Source of the DNA: an uncultured Lachnospiraceae bacterium
GTDB taxonomy: Bacteria; Bacillota; Clostridia; Lachnospirales; Lachnospiraceae
Assembly (NCBI GenBank): GCA_905203555.1
Contig: CAJKWK010000002.1
Location: forward strand, 55,684 to 119,683
DNA length: 64,000 nt
Direction: 5' to 3'
Positions within the stretch are counted from its first letter, which is position 1. The number at the start of each line of letters is the position of its first letter. Shown here piece by piece: positions 35,098 to 42,463 of this stretch. The notes below the pieces were generated by a model. That model ran no database searches and had not been told where the DNA came from. It saw only the letters and a list, made by a program, of their open reading frames with translations. Made by a program: the position numbers and the translations under genes.

Positions 35098-35146
35098 GCA
35101 AAGCCCCGTCAGAGCAGAAAAGTCTGGATGCTCCGTCGGGGCTTTT
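35098..35146. terminator. strong terminator between convergent genes
   Basis: AAGCCCCG and CGGGGCTT form a GC-rich outer stem and AGAGC with GCTC an inner stem, then TTTT on the plus side. The flanking A and T runs make it plausible in both directions. Confidence 0.88.
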
Positions 35147-35176
35147 AAAAAACGTTTTTATGATTGTAGAAAAGAA

Positions 35177-35662
35177 TTAAATATATTCTAATCGTTCAAA
35201 ATATTGCATTAAAATATTGGCGCAGTTCTCGATGCCCAGTTCAGAAGTGTCCAGAATCATGTGATAATCATTGACATCGCCCCAAGTCTTGCCGGTATGT
35301 TCATAGTAATAGGCTGCCCGTTCGTTGTCAGTATCTTCCAGCAGTTTCTTTCCTTCCTCGTAGGAACAGGACTGTAGTTTCATGATTCGGTGAATCCGGT
35401 CTTCTTTATCCGCACAGACAAAGATATTAAGTACATTCATCCGGTCTCGGAGAATATCAGATGCACAGCGTCCGAGAATGATACAAGGAGAGTTGGCAAG
35501 TTCGCGAATTGCTTCGGCTTCTGTTTCATACTCTTTTTCACTGAGCTTTTGTTCTATATAGACTTTGTCATATACCGGGATATTCAGTTTTTCTGAGAGC
35601 TCTTGTGCAATGACGCTGGCTCCGGTTCCAAAACGACGACTCATTGTAATTACTAATTTCAT
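35177..35662 (-). CDS. cytidylate kinase-like P-loop protein
   Basis: 161 aa from the ATG at 35662, which has AGGAGG seven bases upstream; an ATG two codons earlier is too close to it. It belongs to the 'cytidylate kinase-like' family: LVITMSRRFGTGASVIAQELSEKL carries a loosened P-loop (the usual GxxxxGK is SRRFGTGAS), and ILGRCASDILRD, NVLNIFVCA and DYHMILDTSELGIENCANIL match family positions. True CMP kinases have a full P-loop; here the substrate is unknown. It stands alone with its own palindromic upstream site. Confidence 0.82.
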   Translation of the reverse strand: MKLVITMSRRFGTGASVIAQELSEKLNIPVYDKVYIEQKLSEKEYETEAEAIRELANSPCIILGRCASDILRDRMNVLNIFVCADKEDRIHRIMKLQSCSYEEGKKLLEDTDNERAAYYYEHTGKTWGDVNDYHMILDTSELGIENCANILMQYFERLEYI

Positions 35663-35683
35663 ATACATTCCTCCTCGCGTAAG

Positions 35684-35709
35684 ATGTCAAATGACATGTG
35701 TCTATTATA
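35684..35709 (-). promoter_or_regulatory. palindromic operator-like site and -10 of the cytidylate kinase-like gene
   Basis: ATGTCA-AA-TGACAT (35684-35697) is a perfect 6-2-6 inverted repeat just downstream of a minus-strand TATAAT (35704-35709). It covers the expected transcription start, a usual place for a repressor. The -35 is poor. Confidence 0.45.
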
Positions 35710-35776
35710 ACACCAATCAGGAAAGAAAGAAAAGAAATTTTCTATAAATATTTATATGAAACCGCGCGGATTTCAA

Positions 35777-36688
35777 TCAGGGATACTGGATCTGAACATC
35801 CCCATCTTCACTTTGAACGGTAATCTGCTTGTTTTTATGAGTATCGTTTTGTTTTGTCTGATAAATGACTTCCTCATCCTCATTCTGATACCATTCTTTT
35901 GGAGCATCCTCCGGCAGAGTTAAAGCTCCATATTCCAAATGAAACTTACATTGATAATTCTTTATAGAATCTGGGAGCGTCAGGTTCAAATCGCCGTATT
36001 CCAGTGTGATATCGGCTGATTGGAACGAGAGTTTTTTTGTTTGGATGTCTCCATATTCGGAGTAAATATTCAGTGTATCTGTGGTTAATTCATCTATAAA
36101 ACAATCCCCGGATTCCAGCTGCAGATGTAAAGTTTCGGCAGTCGTGTCTTTTAGAGAAATATTGCCGTACTCTGTCTCGACAGACGCTTTTCCTAAATTG
36201 GCAGAAGAAAGTGAAATGTCACCATAGGAAGTAAAAATCTGAGTCTGCTTTAACAGAACGTCTTCCGGGAGATAAAGAGTTACGAAAGGTTCTGATTGTA
36301 CAAAAGAACCAAATTGAATACCAAACATTCCTACCATATAATTTTGTGAATCGGTCTGTGAGAAATGCAGGGTATCGTCAGTAACTTCACAGCGAGGCTT
36401 TTGATTATTTCCATCCAATAGATATTCGATGTAGTAATTTTGGTCATTGGATGGAAGTATACGAATCTGTGCATCTGAATCAACGGAGAGATTCAATGAA
36501 TGAAATTCTTCTAACTGACTCTTTTCCTGTACATAAGGTTTTTTCTCCTGATAAGGTGACCGGATGCCATCCTTGCTGAATAGAACACCGGGGCGTCCGC
36601 CAAGACCCATGCCCACACCCATGAGAGTCAGTCCGGAAATTACTGTAACAGCTGAAAAAATGAAAATACGTTTAGTGATTGGTTTCAT
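35777..36688 (-). CDS. DUF4097-type beta-strand repeat membrane protein
   Basis: 303 aa. One N-terminal membrane helix (about residues 7-28) is followed by an extracytoplasmic domain from about residue 60 made of short repeating beta strands (for example QIFTSYGDISLSSANLGKASVETEYGNISL in overlapping units, with recurring 'xYGDI/xYGNI/EYGDL'). This is the adhesin-like right-handed helix pattern of DUF4097. It is the last gene of a padR-DUF1700-DUF4097 operon; related LiaX-type proteins take part in envelope stress sensing. Its start overlaps the DUF1700 stop by 17 bases. Confidence 0.87.
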   Translation of the reverse strand: MKPITKRIFIFSAVTVISGLTLMGVGMGLGGRPGVLFSKDGIRSPYQEKKPYVQEKSQLEEFHSLNLSVDSDAQIRILPSNDQNYYIEYLLDGNNQKPRCEVTDDTLHFSQTDSQNYMVGMFGIQFGSFVQSEPFVTLYLPEDVLLKQTQIFTSYGDISLSSANLGKASVETEYGNISLKDTTAETLHLQLESGDCFIDELTTDTLNIYSEYGDIQTKKLSFQSADITLEYGDLNLTLPDSIKNYQCKFHLEYGALTLPEDAPKEWYQNEDEEVIYQTKQNDTHKNKQITVQSEDGDVQIQYP

Positions 36689-37271
36689 GTTTTACTCCTC
36701 CCTTCTTCATCATTTTACCGAGAAATTGCACAATTTTTCGTAAAAACCATTTGCAGAACAGAACTGCCGCAAATAGAAAAAGAACACCTCCGCCGGCACA
36801 AAGCAGGCTGAACCCTAAAGTGGCAATTCCGTTGACAAAGCTGCTAAACAGCAGCGCAATACCGCCGATGAAACCAATTACTGATGCTGCTAATATGCAG
36901 AAAGCGGAGAGAAAAATACCTCCAAGTACGCAGAGAACCGCAAAGATCAGTGCAGCGATGACACAGATCAGACAGAATGCCAGAGGCAATGCAATTGGAG
37001 CGGCGCATAAGGCGATCAGTCCGATCCAGACGGCCTTAAAATTGTGTTTTACTGTTTTGGGTGGTTCTTCTACATTTTTAACTGCAAGATTCATGATCAG
37101 CGCTTTCGCTGCTTCCTCAGGAGAACCTAAGTCCTCAATGGCCTGTTGTTCATTTTCAGGTCCGGCTTCTGTAAAATATTCTTCAAAATAGTCCATTGCC
37201 TGTTCAAAATCTTCTTTTGGAAGATGGCGAAGGTTGTAAGCCAATGTTTTCATATAGTCTGCTTTTGTCAT
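36672..37271 (-). CDS. DUF1700 family membrane protein
   Basis: 199 aa from the ATG at 37271 (GAGGAGGGAG upstream). The N-terminal ~60 residues are a soluble helical domain with the family pattern (MKTLAYNLRHLPKEDFEQ, DYFEEYF, LGSPEEAAKAL), and the rest is about four membrane helices rich in Ala, Gly and Leu. It overlaps the padR stop by four bases (ATGA) and is translationally coupled. The function of DUF1700 is not established; it always travels with PadR-type regulators, suggesting a membrane stress circuit. Confidence 0.9.
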   Translation of the reverse strand: MTKADYMKTLAYNLRHLPKEDFEQAMDYFEEYFTEAGPENEQQAIEDLGSPEEAAKALIMNLAVKNVEEPPKTVKHNFKAVWIGLIALCAAPIALPLAFCLICVIAALIFAVLCVLGGIFLSAFCILAASVIGFIGGIALLFSSFVNGIATLGFSLLCAGGGVLFLFAAVLFCKWFLRKIVQFLGKMMKKGGVKHETNH

Positions 37272-37588
37272 AAGGATCTCCCTCCTCGTATAATATCGTC
37301 TACAATGGTGCGGTAGCGCAGCCATTCCTGTGTAAGTTTTTCTAAGTAATGCGTTCCCTCATCTGTAATTCGGTAATATTTCCGGTTTCTGCCTTGAAAC
37401 TGCCGGTCATACGTTTCAACAAAATGTTGTTCCTGCAGCCGTTTGAGAATCGGGTACAGGGTAGAATCTTTGGTAGAAGAAGAGACTCTTTTGATGATCT
37501 GGCTGATCTGATAACCATAAGCATCTTCTTCTGCAATGACCGAAAGCACAAGCAGGTCAAACATGGGAGCGTTCAATGGAAAAGTCAT
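37268..37588 (-). CDS. PadR-family transcriptional regulator
   Basis: 106 aa winged-helix repressor. I use the ATG at 37588 with AAAGGAG at the right distance; a longer frame upstream is not protein-like. PadR hallmarks: LLVLSVIAEEDAYGYQISQII, STLYPILKRLQEQHFVET and RKYYRITDEGTHYLEKL. It probably represses its own operon through the inverted repeat at 37643-37667 and may respond to an envelope-active ligand. Confidence 0.94.
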   Translation of the reverse strand: MTFPLNAPMFDLLVLSVIAEEDAYGYQISQIIKRVSSSTKDSTLYPILKRLQEQHFVETYDRQFQGRNRKYYRITDEGTHYLEKLTQEWLRYRTIVDDIIRGGRSL

Positions 37589-37642
37589 AGTTCCACTCCT
37601 TTCTGAGATTATATATAAATAAAAAGTATATATATGATTTGA

Positions 37643-37675
37643 ATATATTATATTTAGTATAATATATAATGTCAA
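37643..37675 (-). promoter_or_regulatory. padR promoter with embedded inverted-repeat operator
   Basis: On the minus strand TTGACA (37670-37675), a 17-base spacer and TATAAT (37647-37652) are both perfect consensus. A perfect ten-base inverted repeat, ATATATTATA (37643-37652) and TATAATATAT (37658-37667) with a five-base centre, covers the -10 and most of the spacer. An otherwise maximal promoter covered by a palindrome is what an autorepressed padR would show. Confidence 0.75.
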
Positions 37676-37726
37676 TATATAATACCGGAAGAATTTCTTA
37701 AGAAAAATGAAAGATTTTGAGTCCGG

Positions 37727-37754
37727 TTGAAATCTTAAAGATATCCAGTATAAT
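37727..37754 (+). promoter_or_regulatory. putative promoter of the two-component genes
   Basis: TTGAAA (37727-37732), 16-base spacer and TATAAT (37749-37754), divergent from the padR promoter about 50 bases away. Confidence 0.65.
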
Positions 37755-37788
37755 AACAATAGATGAAACTCTGAAAGGGGACTTTGAG

Positions 37789-38460
37789 ATGTACCGTATT
37801 TTAATTGTAGAAGATGATGAGACGATTGCAAAAATAATTTGTGGTCATTTGGAAACATGGAACTATGAAGTGCAGTGTATTCAAGATTTTAAACGAGTGG
37901 AGGAGCAGTTTTTGAGTTTTCAGCCGCATCTCGTTTTGATGGATATTCTACTTCCCTTTTATAACGGGTTTCATTGGTGTACACAGATTCGTAAAACTTC
38001 TAATGTGCCGATTATCTTTTTATCGTCCGCCAGCGATAATATGAATATTGTAATGGCGATGAATATGGGCGGGGATGACTTTATCGAAAAACCGTTTGAT
38101 CTGAATGTGCTTACGGCAAAAATACAGGCACTTCTTCGCAGAACATACGCATTTGCGGAACAACAGAATCAATTGGAGCATCGCGGTGTGATTTTAAATT
38201 TGAATGATGCTACATTGCGCTATCAGGAGGAAAAACTGGATCTTACGAAAAATGATTTTAAAATATTGCAGATTTTGATGGAAAATGCAGGCAAAATCGT
38301 AAGGCGGGATCAAATTATGGAGAGGCTTTGGGCAAGCGATGAATTTATTGATGATAATACGCTTACAGTGAATGTGACACGTCTGAGGAAGAAAATGGAG
38401 TCAGTTGGAATTCGGGATTACATTATTACAAAGAAAGGAATCGGGTATCTAGTAGAATGA
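37789..38460 (+). CDS. OmpR-type response regulator, BceR-like
   Basis: 223 aa. Receiver domain with acidic pair EDDE near residue 8, phospho-acceptor Asp 52 in VLMDILLPFYNG, Thr/Ser and Lys in EKPF; then a winged-helix DNA-binding domain (LTKNDFKILQILMENAGKIVRRDQIMERLW, LRKKMESVG). The ATG at 37789 follows GAAAGGGG; longer starts would run through the promoter. It is followed by a short intramembrane-sensing kinase and an ABC transporter, the order of Bacillus BceRSAB. It is predicted to activate bceAB through the repeat at 39488-39503. Confidence 0.93.
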   Translation: MYRILIVEDDETIAKIICGHLETWNYEVQCIQDFKRVEEQFLSFQPHLVLMDILLPFYNGFHWCTQIRKTSNVPIIFLSSASDNMNIVMAMNMGGDDFIEKPFDLNVLTAKIQALLRRTYAFAEQQNQLEHRGVILNLNDATLRYQEEKLDLTKNDFKILQILMENAGKIVRRDQIMERLWASDEFIDDNTLTVNVTRLRKKMESVGIRDYIITKKGIGYLVE

Positions 38461-39482
38461 AAGAATTGGCAGTGGGATATTTTGCAAAAGAGAGAAAATA
38501 TATCGGGACTTATCTGGGCTGCGTGGGGATATTCTGCGCAGTTCTTTTCTTATACAATGAGAGTCTGGAGGGGATTTATTATGCGACAGTCTTATCAAGT
38601 GCGCTGTTGGCAGGAGTTCTGGTGATGGATTTTGTACGGTATGTGCGAAGATATGGGCAGCTTACGCAGGCTCTGGCGGCACTTCCTTATGAGTTGGGAG
38701 AATTTCCGGATACATCGGCGGGAATTGAAAAGATGTATCAGAAAAAACTTACAGATTTATATCTGTATTGTGAGGAACTGGAATCCAAAATGCGGATCGG
38801 GCGTCAGGATATGTTGGATTATTATAGTTTGTGGGCGCATCAGATCAAAACGCCGATTGCTGCAATGCGGTTATTGATTCAGACCAGAGAAGGGATGGAG
38901 TGGAAAGAGAAACAGGAAGAGGAATTTCTGAATAATCTGAAGATAGAATTATTCAAAACAGAGCAGTATGTAGAGATGGTTTTATCGTATCTTCGGATGG
39001 AAGAGATGTCCTCGGATCTGATCCTACAATGGTACTCTCTGGATGAGATGATCCGTCAGGCAGTAAAAAAGTATTCCACGCTTTTTATTATGAAAAAAAT
39101 ACCTCTGGAATACAGGGGGTGCAAGGAAATGGTTTTGACAGATGAAAAGTGGTTGATATTTGTGATAGAGCAGCTCTTGTCCAATGCGCTGAAGTATACA
39201 ATAGAGGGAAAAATTTCTATTTATCAGGAGGAAGGAGAATTTGGGCGTCTGGTAATCGAAGATATGGGAATTGGTATTCAGCAAGAAGATCTGCCTCGTA
39301 TTTTTGAAAAAGGATTTACGGGATACAACGGCAGACAGGATAAAAAGTCGACGGGAATCGGTCTGTATCTGTGTAAAACAATTTGCGATAAATTAAATCA
39401 TGGCATTGAAGTAGAGTCTGAAGTAGGAAGAGGAACCCGGATGTATCTGTCATTGAAAAGACAAAATCTGAATGTAGAATGA
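38457..39482 (+). CDS. intramembrane-sensing histidine kinase, BceS-like
   Basis: 341 aa. Two membrane helices near the N-terminus (about 19-36 and 40-58) are separated by only a few residues, so there is no extracellular sensor domain, the hallmark of BceS-type kinases that read the state of their ABC transporter. The H-box is LWAHQIKTPIAAMRLL, the N-box NALKYT, and the G-boxes are DMGIGIQQEDLPRIFEKGF and GIGLYLCK. It overlaps the regulator stop by four bases (ATGA). Confidence 0.92.
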   Translation: MKELAVGYFAKERKYIGTYLGCVGIFCAVLFLYNESLEGIYYATVLSSALLAGVLVMDFVRYVRRYGQLTQALAALPYELGEFPDTSAGIEKMYQKKLTDLYLYCEELESKMRIGRQDMLDYYSLWAHQIKTPIAAMRLLIQTREGMEWKEKQEEEFLNNLKIELFKTEQYVEMVLSYLRMEEMSSDLILQWYSLDEMIRQAVKKYSTLFIMKKIPLEYRGCKEMVLTDEKWLIFVIEQLLSNALKYTIEGKISIYQEEGEFGRLVIEDMGIGIQQEDLPRIFEKGFTGYNGRQDKKSTGIGLYLCKTICDKLNHGIEVESEVGRGTRMYLSLKRQNLNVE

Positions 39483-39487
39483 AAAAC

Positions 39488-39553
39488 CTTACAAAAATGT
39501 AAGTTTAATGCAAGGAGAAGTTATGGAAACACCTGTTGTCTGTTCGCTATAAT
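39488..39553 (+). promoter_or_regulatory. BceR-type box and promoter of the transporter genes
   Basis: CTTACA-AAAA-TGTAAG (39488-39503) is a perfect 6-4-6 inverted repeat that fits the T-ACA-N4-TGTAA pattern I recall for BceR-family regulators. A TATAAT follows at 39548-39553 with no good -35, as expected when an activator is required. The box centre lies about 65 bases upstream of the likely start site. Confidence 0.72.
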
Positions 39554-39612
39554 AAACACGTAAAGAAAAAGGAAATGGCAGTTATTGAGAGGAAGAAAGG
39601 CAGGAAAACAGG

Positions 39613-40374
39613 ATGTCATTATTAGATGTAAGAAATGTTAAAAAAATTTATACGACTCGATTTGGTTCTCAGCAGGTGAAGGCACTTTCTGATGTGACCT
39701 TTTCGATAGAACCAAAAGAATTTGTTGCGATTATGGGAGAGAGCGGATCCGGAAAGACGACACTTCTTAATATTATGGCGGCTTTGGATAAGCCCACCAG
39801 TGGAAAGGTTTGTTTGAAGGGAAGGGATTTAAGTACAATCAAGGATAAAGAGATGGCTGCATTTCGCAGACAAAACCTGGGATTTGTGTTTCAGGATTTC
39901 AATTTATTGGATACATTTTCTCTGGAAGATAATATTTATCTTCCGCTGGTTCTGGCCGGGAAGAAGTATGAGGAAATGAAGAGACGGCTGCAGCCGATAG
40001 CCGAACAATTGGGAATTGTTCATTTATTAAAAAAATATCCTTATGAAGTGTCTGGAGGACAGAAACAGCGTGCAGCAGTGGCAAGAGCGCTGATCACGAA
40101 TCCACAGATCATTCTCGCTGATGAGCCGACCGGAGCGCTGGATTCGCGTGCGGCGGATGATCTGATGCAGTTGTTTACACAGATTAATATAGAAGGACAG
40201 ACAATTTTGATGGTTACTCACAGTGTTCGTGCAGCCAGCAGCGCAAGTCGTGTTTTGTTTATCAAAGATGGAGAGGTATTTCATCAGATTTACAGAGGAA
40301 ATTTAAATAATGAGGAAATGTATCAGAAGATAGCAGCTGCGTTGACGGTACTGACAACGGGAGGTGAGCGCTGA
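39613..40374 (+). CDS. BceA-like ABC transporter ATPase
   Basis: 253 aa ABC ATPase of the MacB/LolD/BceA group. Walker A GESGSGKTTLLN, Q-loop FVFQDFNLLDTFSLEDN, signature YEVSGGQKQRAAVARAL and Walker B ILADEPTGALDS are intact. It overlaps the permease start by one base (TGATG). With the permease it should form the peptide-sensing and target-protection transporter that signals to the upstream kinase. Confidence 0.94.
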   Translation: MSLLDVRNVKKIYTTRFGSQQVKALSDVTFSIEPKEFVAIMGESGSGKTTLLNIMAALDKPTSGKVCLKGRDLSTIKDKEMAAFRRQNLGFVFQDFNLLDTFSLEDNIYLPLVLAGKKYEEMKRRLQPIAEQLGIVHLLKKYPYEVSGGQKQRAAVARALITNPQIILADEPTGALDSRAADDLMQLFTQINIEGQTILMVTHSVRAASSASRVLFIKDGEVFHQIYRGNLNNEEMYQKIAAALTVLTTGGER

Positions 40375-42332
40375 TGTTTTATCCAAAACTTGCTGTGACA
40401 AACATCGGAAAAAACAGAAAGAGTTATGTTCCTTATATTTTAACCTGTGTTTTAACGATTATGATGTTTTACACGATGGATGCAATCTGTAAAAATAAGG
40501 GTGTTCAGCAGATGCCGGGGGCGGATTCTATGATGGTGATTTTAAATATGGCGTCCTGGATTACCGGAATCTTTTCCGCAGTCTTTTTGTTTTATACGAA
40601 TAGTTTTCTGGTGAAACAGAGGAAAAAGGAATTCGGAGTCTATCAGGTTCTCGGAATGGATAAGCGTAATCTGACAAAAATGCTGTTGTGGGAAAGTGTT
40701 TTTACTGCGGCAGTGAGTCTGGGGCTGGGTCTCTTGTTTGGAATCCTGCTTGGGAAACTGATGTTTTTGATCCTACTGAAAATGATTGATTTCTCCGTTC
40801 CGCTTGCGTTTTCTATTGAAATCAAAGCAATTGGAAGAACGCTGTTCTTGTTTGGAATGATTTTTTTCGTGACGTTTTGTTATAATCTCTTCCAGTTACG
40901 GAAGGCGAATCCGATAGAACTTCTGCATGGAGGCAATGTCGGCGAGCAGGAGCCGAAAACAAAATGGATGCTTACCTTGATTGGAGTCGTTACACTGTTG
41001 ACCGGATATGGGATTGCAGTGACAGTGGACTCTCCGCTGAGCGCTCTGGGGGCATTTTTTATAGCAGTGATTTTTGTGATTATCGGAACCTATGCACTTT
41101 TTACGGCAGGGAGCATTGCATTTTTAAAGATTTTAAAAAAGAACAAAAACTTTTATTATCGCCCCAATCATTTTGCTACCGTATCGGGGATGCTTTATCG
41201 AATGAAACAAAATGCGGTGGGATTGGCGAATATTTGTATTATGAGTACAATTGTGCTTGTACTGATTTCTGTAACAGTATCCTTGTATACAGGTGTGAAT
41301 GATATATTGTCTCTGCGGTTTCCGACAGATTATCACATCAGTCTGGCAGATCCTGATGCAGAAAAAGTAACACAAATTCAGCAGATCGTGGAAGAAGAGT
41401 TGAAACAAAATCATGTAAAAGCAGAAGAAAAGCAAGAAATGTTAACATTGTCTCTTGCGGCAATTAAGAAAGAGAATGCATTAGAACTTACACCTGATTT
41501 ACAATATGAAGCAGGGGATATGCGCGGTCTGATGTTGACAACCTTGGAATGTTATAATGCTATGGAGAATACGGAAGAAACATTGAAACCAGGAGAGATT
41601 TTCTTTTGCTCACCAAAAGGAGAGTTTTCCGGAGATCGTATTCGGTTAGGGGATCAGACATATAAAATCAAGAAACAATTAAATTCATTGAAAATGGAAA
41701 CATATAACAGTGTGGCAGGGATGGAAACAATTTATGCAGTTGTTTCAGATATAGAAGAGTTATATTCACTTGCAGAAGCATATAATCCGGAAGGACGTGG
41801 GGCAGTTACTTATCATCAATATTTCAACCCAAAAGGAGAAGAAGAGGATGGTACAAAGGCATTGAAGTCCATCTATGAAAGAGGCGCTGAGCTGGAAGGA
41901 ACGTATTTTGAATGGAGACAGTCTTCGGAGGAAAGTTTTTATCAACTGTATGGCGGATTTTTGTTCATGGGTGTATTCGTGGGATTCCTATTCTTGATGG
42001 GTACGGTTTTGATTATTTATTACAAACAGATTTCCGAAGGGTATGATGACAGGGAACGGTTCCAGATCATGAGAAAAGTAGGAATGAGTCAAAAAGAAGT
42101 GAAACGGACAATACACAGTCAGGTGCTTACGGTCTTTTTCTTACCGCTTGGGGCAGCAGTCGTCCATTTAGCGGTTGCGTTTCCGGTATTGACTAAATTA
42201 ATGCGGACACTCAATTTGGCGAATGTGAAATTGGAGGCAGTATGTACAATAGGAACAGTATGTATCTTTACTGTATTTTATGTTCTCGTGTTCATGATTA
42301 CTTCAAGGGAATATTATCGAATTGTAAAATAG
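40374..42332 (+). CDS. BceB-like FtsX-domain permease
   Basis: 652 aa with about ten membrane helices. The N-terminus MFYPKLAVTNIGKNRKSYVPYILTC is a typical BceB opening. Two FtsX-type four-helix domains flank a large extracellular region (about residues 310-520, for example ADPDAEKVTQIQQIVEEELKQN) that would bind peptide or lipid II-peptide complexes. Gene order kinase-ATPase-permease supports a role in sensing and resisting cell-wall-active peptides. The actual ligand is unknown. RBS GGGAGGTGAG. Confidence 0.92.
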   Translation: MFYPKLAVTNIGKNRKSYVPYILTCVLTIMMFYTMDAICKNKGVQQMPGADSMMVILNMASWITGIFSAVFLFYTNSFLVKQRKKEFGVYQVLGMDKRNLTKMLLWESVFTAAVSLGLGLLFGILLGKLMFLILLKMIDFSVPLAFSIEIKAIGRTLFLFGMIFFVTFCYNLFQLRKANPIELLHGGNVGEQEPKTKWMLTLIGVVTLLTGYGIAVTVDSPLSALGAFFIAVIFVIIGTYALFTAGSIAFLKILKKNKNFYYRPNHFATVSGMLYRMKQNAVGLANICIMSTIVLVLISVTVSLYTGVNDILSLRFPTDYHISLADPDAEKVTQIQQIVEEELKQNHVKAEEKQEMLTLSLAAIKKENALELTPDLQYEAGDMRGLMLTTLECYNAMENTEETLKPGEIFFCSPKGEFSGDRIRLGDQTYKIKKQLNSLKMETYNSVAGMETIYAVVSDIEELYSLAEAYNPEGRGAVTYHQYFNPKGEEEDGTKALKSIYERGAELEGTYFEWRQSSEESFYQLYGGFLFMGVFVGFLFLMGTVLIIYYKQISEGYDDRERFQIMRKVGMSQKEVKRTIHSQVLTVFFLPLGAAVVHLAVAFPVLTKLMRTLNLANVKLEAVCTIGTVCIFTVFYVLVFMITSREYYRIVK

Positions 42333-42380
42333 AGAACGTATACTTGTATACAATTGAAAGATAAAATCTTTTATTCCCCA

Positions 42381-42409
42381 TTGAACCACCTGCAAATTAA
42401 TGTTATAAT
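42381..42409 (+). promoter_or_regulatory. putative promoter of the DUF5717 operon
   Basis: TTGAAC (42381-42386), 17-base spacer, TATAAT (42404-42409), 55 bases before the start codon. No regulator-like palindrome is obvious, which suggests constitutive housekeeping expression. Confidence 0.68.
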
Positions 42410-42463
42410 TCAAGATAGAATGCGTAATTAGAACTTTTTATCACATAGAAGTAGGTGGCAATT

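Noticed and set aside
37589..37858. Long N-terminal extension of the PadR regulator
   Set aside because: It would translate the AT-rich promoter and operator region; the RBS supports 37588.
39522..39552. Nine-codon ORF METPVVCSL with AAGGAG upstream, before the BceA-like gene
   Set aside because: It overlaps the predicted -10 of the transporter promoter, so it would not be transcribed from it. Probably chance.
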